Below, in pieces: positions 26,275-34,939 of a stretch of DNA of 52,018 nt. The stretch spans positions 1-52,018 of the forward strand of contig CAZBBA010000024.1 in the NCBI GenBank assembly GCA_964490015.1, given 5' to 3'. Source of the stretch: Perlabentimonas sp964490015 (GTDB lineage Bacteria > Bacteroidota > Bacteroidia > Bacteroidales > Tenuifilaceae). Each line of letters opens with the position of its first letter. Within the stretch, counting starts at the first letter, position 1. The notes beneath the pieces are model-generated. The model did no database searches and was not told where the DNA came from. It saw only the letters and a program-made list of their open reading frames with translations. The translations under genes were made by a program, and so were the position numbers.

Positions 26275-26853
26275 ATGCGAAAAATTTCTGTAATTCTATC
26301 ACTGGCTCTCTTAATGGTTGCCTGTGGAACAACAACCCAAAAGCAAAACGAAAAGCAGAAAAGCTGCTGCTCAGCCGAAACCCACCAAAAGGCGTTCCTG
26401 AAAAATCTGGCTTCGCTGTGCGGAAAATCTTTCGAGGGCCGCGAAACCTTCACTAGGGAGGGTCGCAATAGCTGGGCACACATGAAATTTGTAATGCACG
26501 TTACTGTATGTGACGAGGACAAGGTTCATATTCCTTTTCACCTCGACGAGGATCGCTCGCGCACCTGGATGTTCATTATGGAGAAGGAGGGTTTACGCTT
26601 TCGCCACGATCATAGGCACGAGGATGGCACTCCCGAGGATCAAACCCTTTACGGAGGATATGCCGATGGCACTGGAACAGCCTTTAAGCAGAGCTTTCCT
26701 TGGGATGAGTACACGCAAAATATCCTTGCCGATGGCATTGAGCGCAAATGGAATGTAATACTTGCCGAGGATTTGAGCACCATGAAGTATCAGCTGGAGT
26801 ATGGCGGCGAACTTGTATTTGAGGCCGAGTTCGATTTAACCCGACCCATATAG
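26275..26853 (+). CDS. Small lipoprotein of unknown function
   Basis: The 192-residue product has a short lipoprotein signal ending in LLMVAC, then a polar linker (GTTTQKQNEKQKSCC), and a compact globular part. Notable are a CC pair after the linker, a His-rich stretch (RFRHDHRHEDG), and an acidic and aromatic C-terminal half (PWDEYTQNILADGIERKWNV). It lies 18 bp after rnr, so is probably in the same transcript. I recognise no family with certainty; a metal-binding role for the His and Cys residues is only a guess. Confidence 0.65.
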   Translation: MRKISVILSLALLMVACGTTTQKQNEKQKSCCSAETHQKAFLKNLASLCGKSFEGRETFTREGRNSWAHMKFVMHVTVCDEDKVHIPFHLDEDRSRTWMFIMEKEGLRFRHDHRHEDGTPEDQTLYGGYADGTGTAFKQSFPWDEYTQNILADGIERKWNVILAEDLSTMKYQLEYGGELVFEAEFDLTRPI

Positions 26854-26866
26854 CCGTTTATTGGTA

Positions 26867-26874
26867 TACTTTTG
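26867..26874 (+). promoter_or_regulatory. Candidate -7 box upstream of the M16 protease gene
   Basis: TACTTTTG matches TAnnTTTG and would start transcription near 26881, about 53 bases before the ATG at 26934. No TTG at a suitable distance. Confidence 0.3.
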
Positions 26875-26933
26875 GAGTAAAATCACCCTATACTTGTTGA
26901 TTTACAACTAAACCATTAACCTCTAAGCACAAA

Positions 26934-29831
26934 ATGAATCCAAAAAATCTCCTCAAAACCATTCTGGCCGCTGTAATTATTGCAGTAGGTTTTAACTCAT
27001 TTGCCATTGAGTTTAGCACTGGAACCCTAAAGGTTGTTCAGTTTAAGCTCGACAATGGACTAACCGTTATCCTCAACGAGGATCATTCAAAACCCGAGGT
27101 TTTTGGAGTGGTTGCCGTGCGTGCAGGTGGAAAAAACGATCCCGCCGATGCAACCGGGCTTGCCCACTACATGGAACACATGCTCTTTAAGGGCACGCAG
27201 AGTCTTGGTACCATCGATTGGGAAAAGGAAAAACCCCTGATCGACCGGATCTTTGAGCTGTACGATGAGCTTGCCCTGGCCAAAACACCCGAGGATAGGA
27301 ATGTCATTCAAATGGAGATTAACAAGGAGTCGCAAAAAGCCTCGGAATTTGCCATTCCCAACGAGCTCAGCAACCTGATTAATGAGATGGGCGGAACCAG
27401 CCTAAATGCTGGAACAGGCCCCGATTATACTGTTTACTACAACAAGTTTCCCTCGAGCCAAATCTACAAGTGGATCGACCTTTACGCCCATCGCTTTATC
27501 GATCCTGTTTTCAGAAGTTTTCAGGCTGAGCTGGAGGTGGTTTACGAGGAGAAAAACATGTACAGCGATCAGTTCCAGTCGAAGTTGCTTGAAGATTTTC
27601 AGAAACTCTTCTTCAAGTCGCATCCCTACGGCCAGCAACCACTTATTGGAACCATCGAGCACTTGAAAAATCCATCGCTTAGGCGAATGCTCGAATTCTA
27701 CAACAAGTACTACATTGCCAACAACATGGTACTGGTGCTCTCGGGCGATTTTGTTACCAGCGAGATAATGGCTGATATTGAGGCTAAGTTTGGGAAAATC
27801 CCCTCGGGCGACGATCCTAAACCTGTTGTTTTTAACGAAAGACCCTTTAATGGACGTGAATTTCACGAAGCTCGAATCTCCCCAATAAAACTCGGTATCC
27901 TGGGATTTAGAACAGTAACCAAGCAGCATTCCGACTATATCGCCATGGAGGTGGCCATGGGGATTCTCAACAACAGGAACCAAACCGGACTACTCGATCG
28001 ACTTTCGGTTGAAGGTAAGATTCTGGCAGCCCAAGCCCTTTCGCTTCCATACAACGATCATGGCGCAGCCATTATCCTAATGATCCCTAAGGTTGTTGGA
28101 CAAAAACTGCCAGCCGCTGAGGCTATGGTGCTAAACGAGATTTCGCGATTGGCCAAAGGCGATTTCGACGACTGGATGGTTGATGCCGTAAAGAGCAGCA
28201 TCTACATCGAATTTCAAAAATCATTGGAAAACCTCGAGAATCGCGCAAACTTTCTTGCAGGAGCGTTTACCTCGGGCCAATCCATTGAGGATGCCTTGGC
28301 CTACCCACAAAAGGTAATGGCCATAAGCAAGGACGATATTATTCGCGTGGCCAAGACTTACTTTGGCTCCAACTTCCTGGCATTCCACTCCAAGATGGGC
28401 TTCCCTAAAAAGGAGAAGATGGAAAAACCGGGCTTTAAGCCACTGCTGGCTAACACCAACGCAAAATCGAAGTACACTAAGCACTTCGAAACGCTTCCCT
28501 CACGCGAAACAGTTTTCACCCCCATCGATTTCGATAAGGACATTACTCGTCGCCCTATAGCCAGTGGGGTAGAGCTGCTACAGGTTAACAATCCGCTTAA
28601 CGATATCTTCACCCTAAATATCGAGTATAACGTGGGCGATCAGCACATTAAGCTGCTTGGCCAGGCTATCGACCTAATGTCGTATGCCGGAACCGAAAAG
28701 CGTGGGGTTGCTGAGCTGAAGAATGAGTTTGCCAAGATTGGCTGCTCCTACTCCATCTGGAGCAACGACAGCTACACCACTATCCGCGTTGAGGGGCTTG
28801 AGGAGAACTTGCCCAAGGCCGTGGAACTTATCAACGAGCTGATTACAAAACCAAAGCTGGAGCAGGATAAGATAAAGGTACTGGTTGATGGCGCCAAGGC
28901 CGACAGGATAATGGAGCGCTCCGAGCCCGATGCCGTGGCGCAAGCGCTATTCGATTACATTCGCTTTGCCGACAAATCTTCGAGCCTGGATAGGCCAACC
29001 ATGGGCGAGCTTAAAAAGCTAAAAGCCGATGACCTTACCAATGCCTTTAAACTCGCAACCCAGCATACGGCTCAAATCCATTTCGTAGGGAACACCGATC
29101 CCGATATGCTGCAAATCCTCGTAAAATCGGGGTTGGAAGTTGTTCAAGAGCCAAAGTCGGTGAGCACACCGGTTGTTATTCCATCGCGCGTATTTAGCGA
29201 GAACACCATCTTTTTTGTGAACAAGAAGAAGGCTCGCCAGAGCAAGATTTTCTTCTTTGCCAACGGTGCCGACTACAAAACCGACGACGCCCCCTACATC
29301 GAAGCGTTTAACGAGTACTTTGGTGGTGGGTTCTCGGGTCTGGTACTGCAGGAAATCCGCGAGTATCGATCATTGGCCTACGGTGCAGGCGGTACGTTCC
29401 GCCTTCCCCCAGTTAAGGGCAAACCTGTCGATTTTGTTGGCTCCCTTTCGACCCAGGCCGATAAATCGATAATCGCATTAACCACCTACGATAGCCTTAT
29501 CCGCACCATGCCGCAAAAGCCCGAGCGGGTTGACATGATTCGTAATTACCTAACCCTCTCGGCCGAAACCAAACGGCCAGGCTTTAGAAATACGTCCCAA
29601 TCGGTAGAATACTGGAAGCGCATGGGCTTCACCAGCGATCCTGCAGTTATTAAACAACCTGTTTACAGGGCGTTAACATGGAACGATATTATGCAGTTTT
29701 ACCGTAGCAACCTGTCGACCAAGCCCATTGCCATTGCCATTGTGGGCGATAAGCGAATGATCGATTTTGAGGCGCTCAAAAAGTTTGGGCGAATTGTGGA
29801 AATTAAGGAGAAAGACCTATTCTCGAAGTAA
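26934..29831 (+). CDS. M16 family zinc metalloprotease (insulinase/pitrilysin type), secreted
   Basis: The 965-residue product has an N-terminal signal peptide (about 1-24) and two M16 halves. The first carries the inverted zinc motif HxxEH as His78, Glu81 and His82 (HYMEH). The likely third ligand is a Glu in ELEVVYEEKNMY (about 201). A helical insertion of about 45 residues lies between them, as in many bacterial M16 proteins. The second half lacks a zinc motif and carries the usual substrate-binding R/Y-type segment (REYRSLAYGAGG). Single-chain M16 enzymes cut peptides inside a closed chamber; a periplasmic site is expected here. It ends 20 bp before cysH. Confidence 0.92.
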   Translation: MNPKNLLKTILAAVIIAVGFNSFAIEFSTGTLKVVQFKLDNGLTVILNEDHSKPEVFGVVAVRAGGKNDPADATGLAHYMEHMLFKGTQSLGTIDWEKEKPLIDRIFELYDELALAKTPEDRNVIQMEINKESQKASEFAIPNELSNLINEMGGTSLNAGTGPDYTVYYNKFPSSQIYKWIDLYAHRFIDPVFRSFQAELEVVYEEKNMYSDQFQSKLLEDFQKLFFKSHPYGQQPLIGTIEHLKNPSLRRMLEFYNKYYIANNMVLVLSGDFVTSEIMADIEAKFGKIPSGDDPKPVVFNERPFNGREFHEARISPIKLGILGFRTVTKQHSDYIAMEVAMGILNNRNQTGLLDRLSVEGKILAAQALSLPYNDHGAAIILMIPKVVGQKLPAAEAMVLNEISRLAKGDFDDWMVDAVKSSIYIEFQKSLENLENRANFLAGAFTSGQSIEDALAYPQKVMAISKDDIIRVAKTYFGSNFLAFHSKMGFPKKEKMEKPGFKPLLANTNAKSKYTKHFETLPSRETVFTPIDFDKDITRRPIASGVELLQVNNPLNDIFTLNIEYNVGDQHIKLLGQAIDLMSYAGTEKRGVAELKNEFAKIGCSYSIWSNDSYTTIRVEGLEENLPKAVELINELITKPKLEQDKIKVLVDGAKADRIMERSEPDAVAQALFDYIRFADKSSSLDRPTMGELKKLKADDLTNAFKLATQHTAQIHFVGNTDPDMLQILVKSGLEVVQEPKSVSTPVVIPSRVFSENTIFFVNKKKARQSKIFFFANGADYKTDDAPYIEAFNEYFGGGFSGLVLQEIREYRSLAYGAGGTFRLPPVKGKPVDFVGSLSTQADKSIIALTTYDSLIRTMPQKPERVDMIRNYLTLSAETKRPGFRNTSQSVEYWKRMGFTSDPAVIKQPVYRALTWNDIMQFYRSNLSTKPIAIAIVGDKRMIDFEALKKFGRIVEIKEKDLFSK

Positions 29832-29851
29832 AAACAAATATTCTTTAAAAG

Positions 29852-30562
29852 ATGGTTGGAAAAGAACTTGCCGAAAAGCTAAATGCAGAACTTGAAAGTA
29901 AAACCCCGCAGGAGGTTCTGGCTTTTTGCGTTAACCATTTTGGCCAATCTGTAGCACTATCCTCGAGCCTTGGGCTCGAGGATCAGGTGCTTACCGATAT
30001 GCTGGTTAAAATCAACCCCAAAACTTCAATATTTACGCTTGATACAGGCCGACTTTTCCCCGAGACCTACGACCTTATAGACCGAACGTGCAGCAAGTAC
30101 AAGATCAGCATAAAAATCTACTTCCCAAATAAAGAGGATGTTGAGCAGATGGTAAACCGGAAGGGGATCAACCTGTTTTACCACAGCGTGGAGAACCGCA
30201 AGGAGTGCTGCAGAATTCGCAAAATTGTTCCCCTAAAAAGGGCTTTTGCTGGTTTAGATGCGTGGATTTGTGGCCTTAGGCGCGAGCAATCGGTTACGCG
30301 AACCAGAATGCAAATGGTGGAGTGGGACACAGACAACAACCTTATTAAGGTAAACCCACTGATTAACTGGAGCGAGCAGGAGGTGTGGGATTACGTAACC
30401 CAGCATAGCGTCCCGGTAAATCCGCTCCACAGAAAGGGATTCCCCAGTATCGGCTGCCAGCCCTGCACCCGCTCCATTGAGCCCGGCGAGGATATCCGCG
30501 CAGGCCGCTGGTGGTGGGAAAACCCCGACACCAAGGAGTGCGGACTGCATAAAAGGGAATAG
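29852..30562 (+). CDS. cysH: Assimilatory adenylylsulfate (APS) reductase, CysH family
   Basis: The 236-residue product has the PAPS reductase fold with the P-loop-like SSSLGLEDQVL motif and TLDTGRLFPETY. Four Cys at 119-120 (ECCRIRK) and 202/205 (GCQPC) match the [4Fe-4S] cluster ligands of APS reductases, and the catalytic Cys230 lies in KECGLH. The cluster points to use of APS rather than PAPS, giving sulfite with thioredoxin as electron donor. No other sulfate assimilation gene (ATP sulfurylase, sulfite reductase) is nearby, so its partners lie elsewhere. It is 20 bp downstream of the M16 gene. Confidence 0.9.
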   Translation: MVGKELAEKLNAELESKTPQEVLAFCVNHFGQSVALSSSLGLEDQVLTDMLVKINPKTSIFTLDTGRLFPETYDLIDRTCSKYKISIKIYFPNKEDVEQMVNRKGINLFYHSVENRKECCRIRKIVPLKRAFAGLDAWICGLRREQSVTRTRMQMVEWDTDNNLIKVNPLINWSEQEVWDYVTQHSVPVNPLHRKGFPSIGCQPCTRSIEPGEDIRAGRWWWENPDTKECGLHKRE

Positions 30563-30667
30563 CAACTTCATACTTTACGAAACTGTCTGCTGACAGGCAG
30601 GCTTTTAACTTCCAACTCCTGTCTTCTGTCTTCCAACTTCCAGCCTCTCATCAGTTCACAGGTGTCT
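30563..30667. repeat. Intergenic CTTCCAACT-type repeat stretch with small hairpin
   Basis: The 105-bp gap between convergent cysH and a histidine kinase gene holds a 5-bp hairpin (30583-30587 with 30592-30596) followed by GCAGGC. A pyrimidine-rich stretch comes next, built from CTTCCAACT and GTCTTCTGTCTTCC units (about 30605-30645). Such stretches recur between convergent genes in Bacteroidota as far as I recall. It may act as a terminator region; its copy number cannot be seen here. Confidence 0.45.
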
Positions 30668-31729
30668 CTACAAGTTGCTCTTTTTATGTTTACTCTTCTT
30701 AATGGTAAACACAAACGAGGTTCCCTCGTTCTTGCTGCTGCGCACGTTTATGGTCTGGTTGTGAGCCTCAACAATATGCTTCACAATGGCCAGACCAAGC
30801 CCTGTACCGCCCTGATCGCGTGAGCGGCTCTTATCGACCCGGTAGAACCGCTCAAATATGCGGGGAATATCCTCCTTGGGGATGCCAATACCATTGTCGT
30901 TTACATCAACCAAGTAATTCTCATTCATATCCATAAAGGAAACCACGGTACGACCGCCCTCCTTTCCGTAGTTTATGGAATTAGTCATTAGATTGGCTAA
31001 CGCCTGGAAAATACGTTTTTTATCGGCCACAACCCAAAGGGGTTCGCTGTACTCCTGGTCGAACACCAACTTAATGCCCCGCTTACGAGCCCGAATCTCT
31101 TGCGAGTCGAAAACCTCCTGCACCAGTTGCACTAGGTTAAACCTATCCATATCGAGTTTTAAAACCTTCGATTCCAGCTTCGATATCGACTCCAAGTCCT
31201 CAACGATGGAGATCAGCCGGTTAATGCTCTTCTCTGTACGCTCAAGGTACTTTCGGTTGATGGTTGGATCCTCCAGCGCGCCATCAAGCAGGGTAAGGAT
31301 GTAGCCTTGGATGTTAAAGATTGGCGTTTTTAGCTCGTGGGAAACGTTACCCAAAAATTCTTTCCGATAATCTTCCAGCTCCTTAAGGCGGTCAATCTCG
31401 CGGCTCTTATTATCAGCCCATTCAACCACCTCGCTGTTTACTTCACCTATCAAATCCTTTCCCGCCAAATTTTGTTTCAACTCCTCATCCGAAACCATCA
31501 GGTTCTGAATTGTTTTGTATACCGGATGAATCTTCTCGAAAATAAAGAGATTTAGTAGGTTTTGAACCACCAGGTACATCCCCAAGAAGATAGCTAGAGC
31601 AAACCCTGCGATATGCCAACCACTGGCATTAAGTCCAATTCGAAATAAAACCACCCCAGCAACAATAAATGCTCCGGCCGCAATAAGGGATATTACTATC
31701 GCTAGGGTTTTGGATGAGGAAATTTTCAT
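30668..31729 (-). CDS. Sensor histidine kinase, two transmembrane helices, no adjacent regulator
   Basis: The ATG at 31729 is chosen over an upstream TTG (31741), giving 353 residues. Two hydrophobic helices (about 9-30 and 39-60) are joined by a very short loop, so there is little periplasmic sensing domain. A linker, the H-box SHELKTP (His131), and a HATPase domain with the N-box (NLMTNSINYGKEGG), G1 (DNGIGIP), F-box and G2 (GGTGLGLAIV) follow. It would autophosphorylate and signal to an unlinked response regulator. It lies 28 bp after ribE. PhoR-like kinases are the closest type; a PorY-like role in controlling T9SS genes is possible but not shown. Confidence 0.88.
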   Translation of the reverse strand: MKISSSKTLAIVISLIAAGAFIVAGVVLFRIGLNASGWHIAGFALAIFLGMYLVVQNLLNLFIFEKIHPVYKTIQNLMVSDEELKQNLAGKDLIGEVNSEVVEWADNKSREIDRLKELEDYRKEFLGNVSHELKTPIFNIQGYILTLLDGALEDPTINRKYLERTEKSINRLISIVEDLESISKLESKVLKLDMDRFNLVQLVQEVFDSQEIRARKRGIKLVFDQEYSEPLWVVADKKRIFQALANLMTNSINYGKEGGRTVVSFMDMNENYLVDVNDNGIGIPKEDIPRIFERFYRVDKSRSRDQGGTGLGLAIVKHIVEAHNQTINVRSSKNEGTSFVFTIKKSKHKKSNL

Positions 31730-31757
31730 GTTTATTGACAAAAAGTGAAGGTAGTCT

Positions 31758-32381
31758 CTACCTTTTTAGGAGATTGTCGAGCATTCCCCCCTCAATGTAC
31801 TGTTTCAATAGCTTTGCAATGTATTTTCCAACCACATCGAACTCAAGGTTAACCACAGTTCCCTCCTTAATCTGGTGGAAGTTGGTAACCTCATAGGTAA
31901 AAGGTATAATGGCCACTTGGAAAGATGAATCCTTAGAGTTCACAACCGTTAGGCTTACTCCATTCACCGAAACTGAGCCCTTTTCCACTGTAATATTTCC
32001 TTTGGACGAATCGTATTCAAACGTGTAGTACCAGCTTCCATCGGCCTCCTCTACCTTGGTGCACTTGGCTGTTTGATCAACATGACCTTGCACCATGTGG
32101 CCATCGAGCAGCGTTTCGAGCTTCATGCTTCGCTCCAGATTAACCTTATCGCCAACCTTTAGCAACCCAAGGTTCGATTTCTCAAGCGTTTCCTTGATCG
32201 CCGTAACGGTGTAGGTATCGCCCTCCTGCTTCACAACAGTAAGGCAAACTCCATTGTGCGAAACGCTTTGGTCGATTTTAAGCGCCTTGGCAAAAGAACA
32301 GGTTAGGGTGATATGCAGATTCTCTTTCTCTTTGGTAAGGTTTACCACTTTTGCAGCTTCTTCTACAATTCCTGAAAACAT
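31758..32381 (-). CDS. ribE: Riboflavin synthase, alpha chain
   Basis: The 207-residue product starts with MFSGIVEEAAKV and contains the two homologous lumazine-binding barrels of the family. This is shown by the repeated motifs SVSHNGVCLTV in the first half and SVSVNGVSLTV in the second, with MVQGHVDQ opening the second barrel near residue 97. The enzyme makes riboflavin from two molecules of 6,7-dimethyl-8-ribityllumazine. The length and layout are normal. It is divergent from lgt and followed at 28 bp by the histidine kinase gene. No FMN riboswitch-like structure was noticed in its short leader. Confidence 0.95.
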   Translation of the reverse strand: MFSGIVEEAAKVVNLTKEKENLHITLTCSFAKALKIDQSVSHNGVCLTVVKQEGDTYTVTAIKETLEKSNLGLLKVGDKVNLERSMKLETLLDGHMVQGHVDQTAKCTKVEEADGSWYYTFEYDSSKGNITVEKGSVSVNGVSLTVVNSKDSSFQVAIIPFTYEVTNFHQIKEGTVVNLEFDVVGKYIAKLLKQYIEGGMLDNLLKR

Positions 32382-32411
32382 AGCACTGGTTTTAGTTGTT
32401 TAACAATCACC

Positions 32412-32419
32412 CAAAGGTA
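32412..32419 (-). promoter_or_regulatory. Candidate -7 box for ribE
   Basis: The minus strand reads TACCTTTG, a full TAnnTTTG match, and predicts a leader of about 25 bases before the ribE ATG. No TTG was found at the usual distance upstream. Confidence 0.4.
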
Positions 32420-32504
32420 CAAAAAAGGATTAAATCGTATGATTTGTGCATGCCATTAGGCCAATTATTAAGCATTCCTTAACATTAATTCAAGCTGAAA
32501 TACC

Positions 32505-32533
32505 TTTGAGTTGCTCAATTTGTTTTAACTTTA
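32505..32533 (+). promoter_or_regulatory. Candidate promoter of lgt
   Basis: TTTG (32505-32508) and TAACTTTA (32526-32533) are separated by 17 bases, matching the Bacteroidota pattern except for the last base of the -7 box. The predicted start is about 25 bases before the lgt ATG. Confidence 0.4.
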
Positions 32534-32564
32534 TCGCTCTAATATAAACGCAAACTTTCCGCCA

Positions 32565-33374
32565 ATGCTGATTAACCATATAGTTTGGGATATTAATCCC
32601 GAGATATTCTCGCTGGGGCCACTTTCGGTTCGCTACTACGGCGTGCTTTGGGCACTCTCGTTCCTATTTGGATACATGATTTTTGAACGGTTTGTGAAAA
32701 GGGAGTCGCTGCCCGAAGGCTATCTCGATACGCTTACCATTTACATGGCAATTGGAACAATTGTGGGTGCTCGACTAGGGCATTGCCTGTTTTACGAACC
32801 CGCATATTACCTGGCTAACCCCATCGAAATACTAAAAATTTGGCGTGGCGGATTAGCCAGTCACGGTGCTGCAGTTGGTATAATTACTGCGCTTTATCTT
32901 TTCAGTAAAAAAACAAAGAAGCCAACCCTTTACATTCTCGATCGTGTAGCGATTACAGTTGCTCTGGCAGGTGTGCTAATTCGCTTGGGAAACCTCATGA
33001 ATTCTGAGATTTATGGCACGGAAACATCCTTGCCCTGGGGATTTGTTTTTGTGCGCGATGGTCAAACGCTTCCCATGCATCCCACCCAAATATACGAAGC
33101 ACTCTCCTATCTGGCTGGATTTATAATCCTTTACCTATTGTACCACAAGTCGAATGCTAAGCCCAAGCCTGGTTTGCTTTTCGGAATATTCCTAATAATT
33201 ACCTTTGGAACACGATTCTTGATAGAATTTATTAAGCAGCCTCAGGTTGGATTTGAGGCCAATATGACCCTGAATATGGGGCAGTGGCTAAGTATTCCGC
33301 TTGTACTTGCAGGCCTATACTTTATATACTATGCTTTTACAAGAAAAGAGATTGTAAAGGGAAAGTTAAAGTGA
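32565..33374 (+). CDS. lgt: Prolipoprotein diacylglyceryl transferase
   Basis: The 269-residue product is an inner-membrane protein with about seven hydrophobic segments. It has the Lgt motifs WRGGLASHGAAVG (with the essential His) and RLGNLMNSEIYG (the GN..N.E signature). Lgt moves a diacylglyceryl group from phosphatidylglycerol to the lipobox Cys of prelipoproteins. Several lipoproteins in this window (PorW-like, GldK, the DUF4296 protein) would be substrates. The 3' end overlaps the stop of the convergent epimerase gene by 9 bp, leaving no room for a terminator between them. Confidence 0.93.
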   Translation: MLINHIVWDINPEIFSLGPLSVRYYGVLWALSFLFGYMIFERFVKRESLPEGYLDTLTIYMAIGTIVGARLGHCLFYEPAYYLANPIEILKIWRGGLASHGAAVGIITALYLFSKKTKKPTLYILDRVAITVALAGVLIRLGNLMNSEIYGTETSLPWGFVFVRDGQTLPMHPTQIYEALSYLAGFIILYLLYHKSNAKPKPGLLFGIFLIITFGTRFLIEFIKQPQVGFEANMTLNMGQWLSIPLVLAGLYFIYYAFTRKEIVKGKLK

Positions 33375-34367
33375 TCCAACCCTTACCGTATTTTTAACAG
33401 CCTCGGCTATGGTCCGGGGCTTAATTCCCAACTCCTGTTCCATCTTCTTGGCTGAATAGTAGGTTATACTAAACCCGCTCTGGGCTGTTTCGCGGGTTAT
33501 TGCAGGGGCTTTTCCTGTAAATAAGCTAACAAACCAGGCTGCTCGCCATGCAAGGGCTGTCATCCAAGTAGCTACTCTAATGCTTGGTGGTTTGTGTCCA
33601 AACTCCTGAGCAATAAGTTCAAATACCCTTTGGTGCGAAATGTTTTCGCCATTGATAACGAATCTCTTTCCCCACAGTTCCTTTTCAACTGCTGTTAGCA
33701 TGGAGTCAACTACATCCCTTACATCAACATAACCAGTTATTCCCTGCGTGAAGAATGGAAATCCTTTGGCCAGCGTACCGAATATCTGCCCACTCCCGCT
33801 GTCCCATTTGCTTGGACCAATAATTACCGAGGGATTTACGATTACGGCCTTTAATCCTTGCTCCATACCTCGCCATACCTCCATTTCGGATCGAAACTTG
33901 CTAACTGCATACCCCGATTTTCCCTTCGATTTTCCCCATTGAGCATCCTCGTCCACCAAATCATTAACTACCGGATTGCCTAGCGATGCCACTGAACTTA
34001 CATGACAAAACCGCTGAACATTAGCGGCCAGGGCGGCATCAACCATATTAGCGGTTCCCTGAACATTAACGGTAAGCATAGTGGCGAAATCGCGCTTATT
34101 AAACGATACCATTGCGGCACAGTGGTAAACCTCGTCCACACCAACCATGGCCTCACAAAGCGAGGGGTAATCGACCACATCGCCATCGACCCACTGAATT
34201 CTTGAAAATTGCTCACTGGAGTTCTCCGAGTAAGCCTCGAAAACTCGCTGGGTTACCGAAATATTGCTATTGCTACGCTTGAGGGCTTTAACTTCTTTCC
34301 CTCTCCTTGTTAGCTCAAATAGAAGATGCGATCCTATTAGGCCTGTTCCCCCTGTTACCAGAATCAT
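33366..34367 (-). CDS. NAD(P)-dependent epimerase/dehydratase (extended SDR)
   Basis: The 333-residue product has the Rossmann motif GGTGLIG (6-12) and the SDR catalytic pair Tyr153/Lys157 (YAVSK), with a Ser-rich CHVSSVAS stretch (about 121-128) before them. The likely reaction is NAD(P)-dependent epimerisation, dehydration or reduction of a nucleotide sugar, ketone or aldehyde; the substrate cannot be inferred. The start overlaps the end of the flavin-oxidase-like gene by 4 bp (ATGA), so the two are translationally coupled. Confidence 0.85.
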   Translation of the reverse strand: MILVTGGTGLIGSHLLFELTRRGKEVKALKRSNSNISVTQRVFEAYSENSSEQFSRIQWVDGDVVDYPSLCEAMVGVDEVYHCAAMVSFNKRDFATMLTVNVQGTANMVDAALAANVQRFCHVSSVASLGNPVVNDLVDEDAQWGKSKGKSGYAVSKFRSEMEVWRGMEQGLKAVIVNPSVIIGPSKWDSGSGQIFGTLAKGFPFFTQGITGYVDVRDVVDSMLTAVEKELWGKRFVINGENISHQRVFELIAQEFGHKPPSIRVATWMTALAWRAAWFVSLFTGKAPAITRETAQSGFSITYYSAKKMEQELGIKPRTIAEAVKNTVRVGSL

Positions 34368-34831
34368 TTCACCTCCCTCTTTGAAAAAAATGGGTTAACA
34401 ATTAGCTCCTTTTCCCAGGTAAGGTTTTGGCCAAATCCTAGGCAGTTATCGGTAAACTTCAGAAAAGTAAGATCAACAACCCAAAGGGTTGTTTTCATTA
34501 GCATGGCTATTGGAAAGCGCTGCAGGTAGGCGGTTCGAGCTTTTGTACAGGAATCGCCCTGCGGTTCACTAATAATACCTTGAAACTGGATCCCCTGAAT
34601 TTTCCCTAAAATTTCGGTTTCGAGCACAATGCTGCCCGCAACGTATATATTGTGACTGGCTTGCTTAATGTGCTTTGACTCGTAGTCGGAAGTGAACACC
34701 AAGCTGTTATCCTCCTCCATGTAAACATAGAAGCAGGTGGCACAGTAGGGTTCCTCGTCGAAACTGGTGGCCAACGTAAGCACATGATGCTCGTTGATAA
34801 AATCGACTATTCGCTTATCGGGTAGTTTCAT
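34364..34831 (-). CDS. Pyridoxamine 5'-phosphate oxidase-like FMN-binding protein
   Basis: The 155-residue product has the split-barrel pattern of the PNPOx-like superfamily: VLTLATSFDEEPYCATCFYVYMEEDNSLVFTSDYESKH, followed by a beta-rich core (GSIVLETEILGKIQGIQFQGII). It is shorter than true PdxH and closest in layout to YhbP-type proteins. An FMN- or heme-dependent reductase or oxidase role is possible, but the substrate is unknown. Its stop overlaps the start of the epimerase gene (ATGA). Confidence 0.75.
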   Translation of the reverse strand: MKLPDKRIVDFINEHHVLTLATSFDEEPYCATCFYVYMEEDNSLVFTSDYESKHIKQASHNIYVAGSIVLETEILGKIQGIQFQGIISEPQGDSCTKARTAYLQRFPIAMLMKTTLWVVDLTFLKFTDNCLGFGQNLTWEKELIVNPFFSKREVK

Positions 34832-34939
34832 GAATTATTGAAAATGTATGTAATTAACTACAAAGTTAATTAAAAACACGTTTCAAACCGGGGTGGTTCG
34901 AAAATTGATTGCTGCTAGTTTCTCTTTGGATGAAAAAGA

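Noticed and set aside
32382..32564. FMN riboswitch in front of riboflavin synthase
   Set aside because: The leader predicted from the -7 box is only about 25 bases, and no RFN-like conserved segments were seen.
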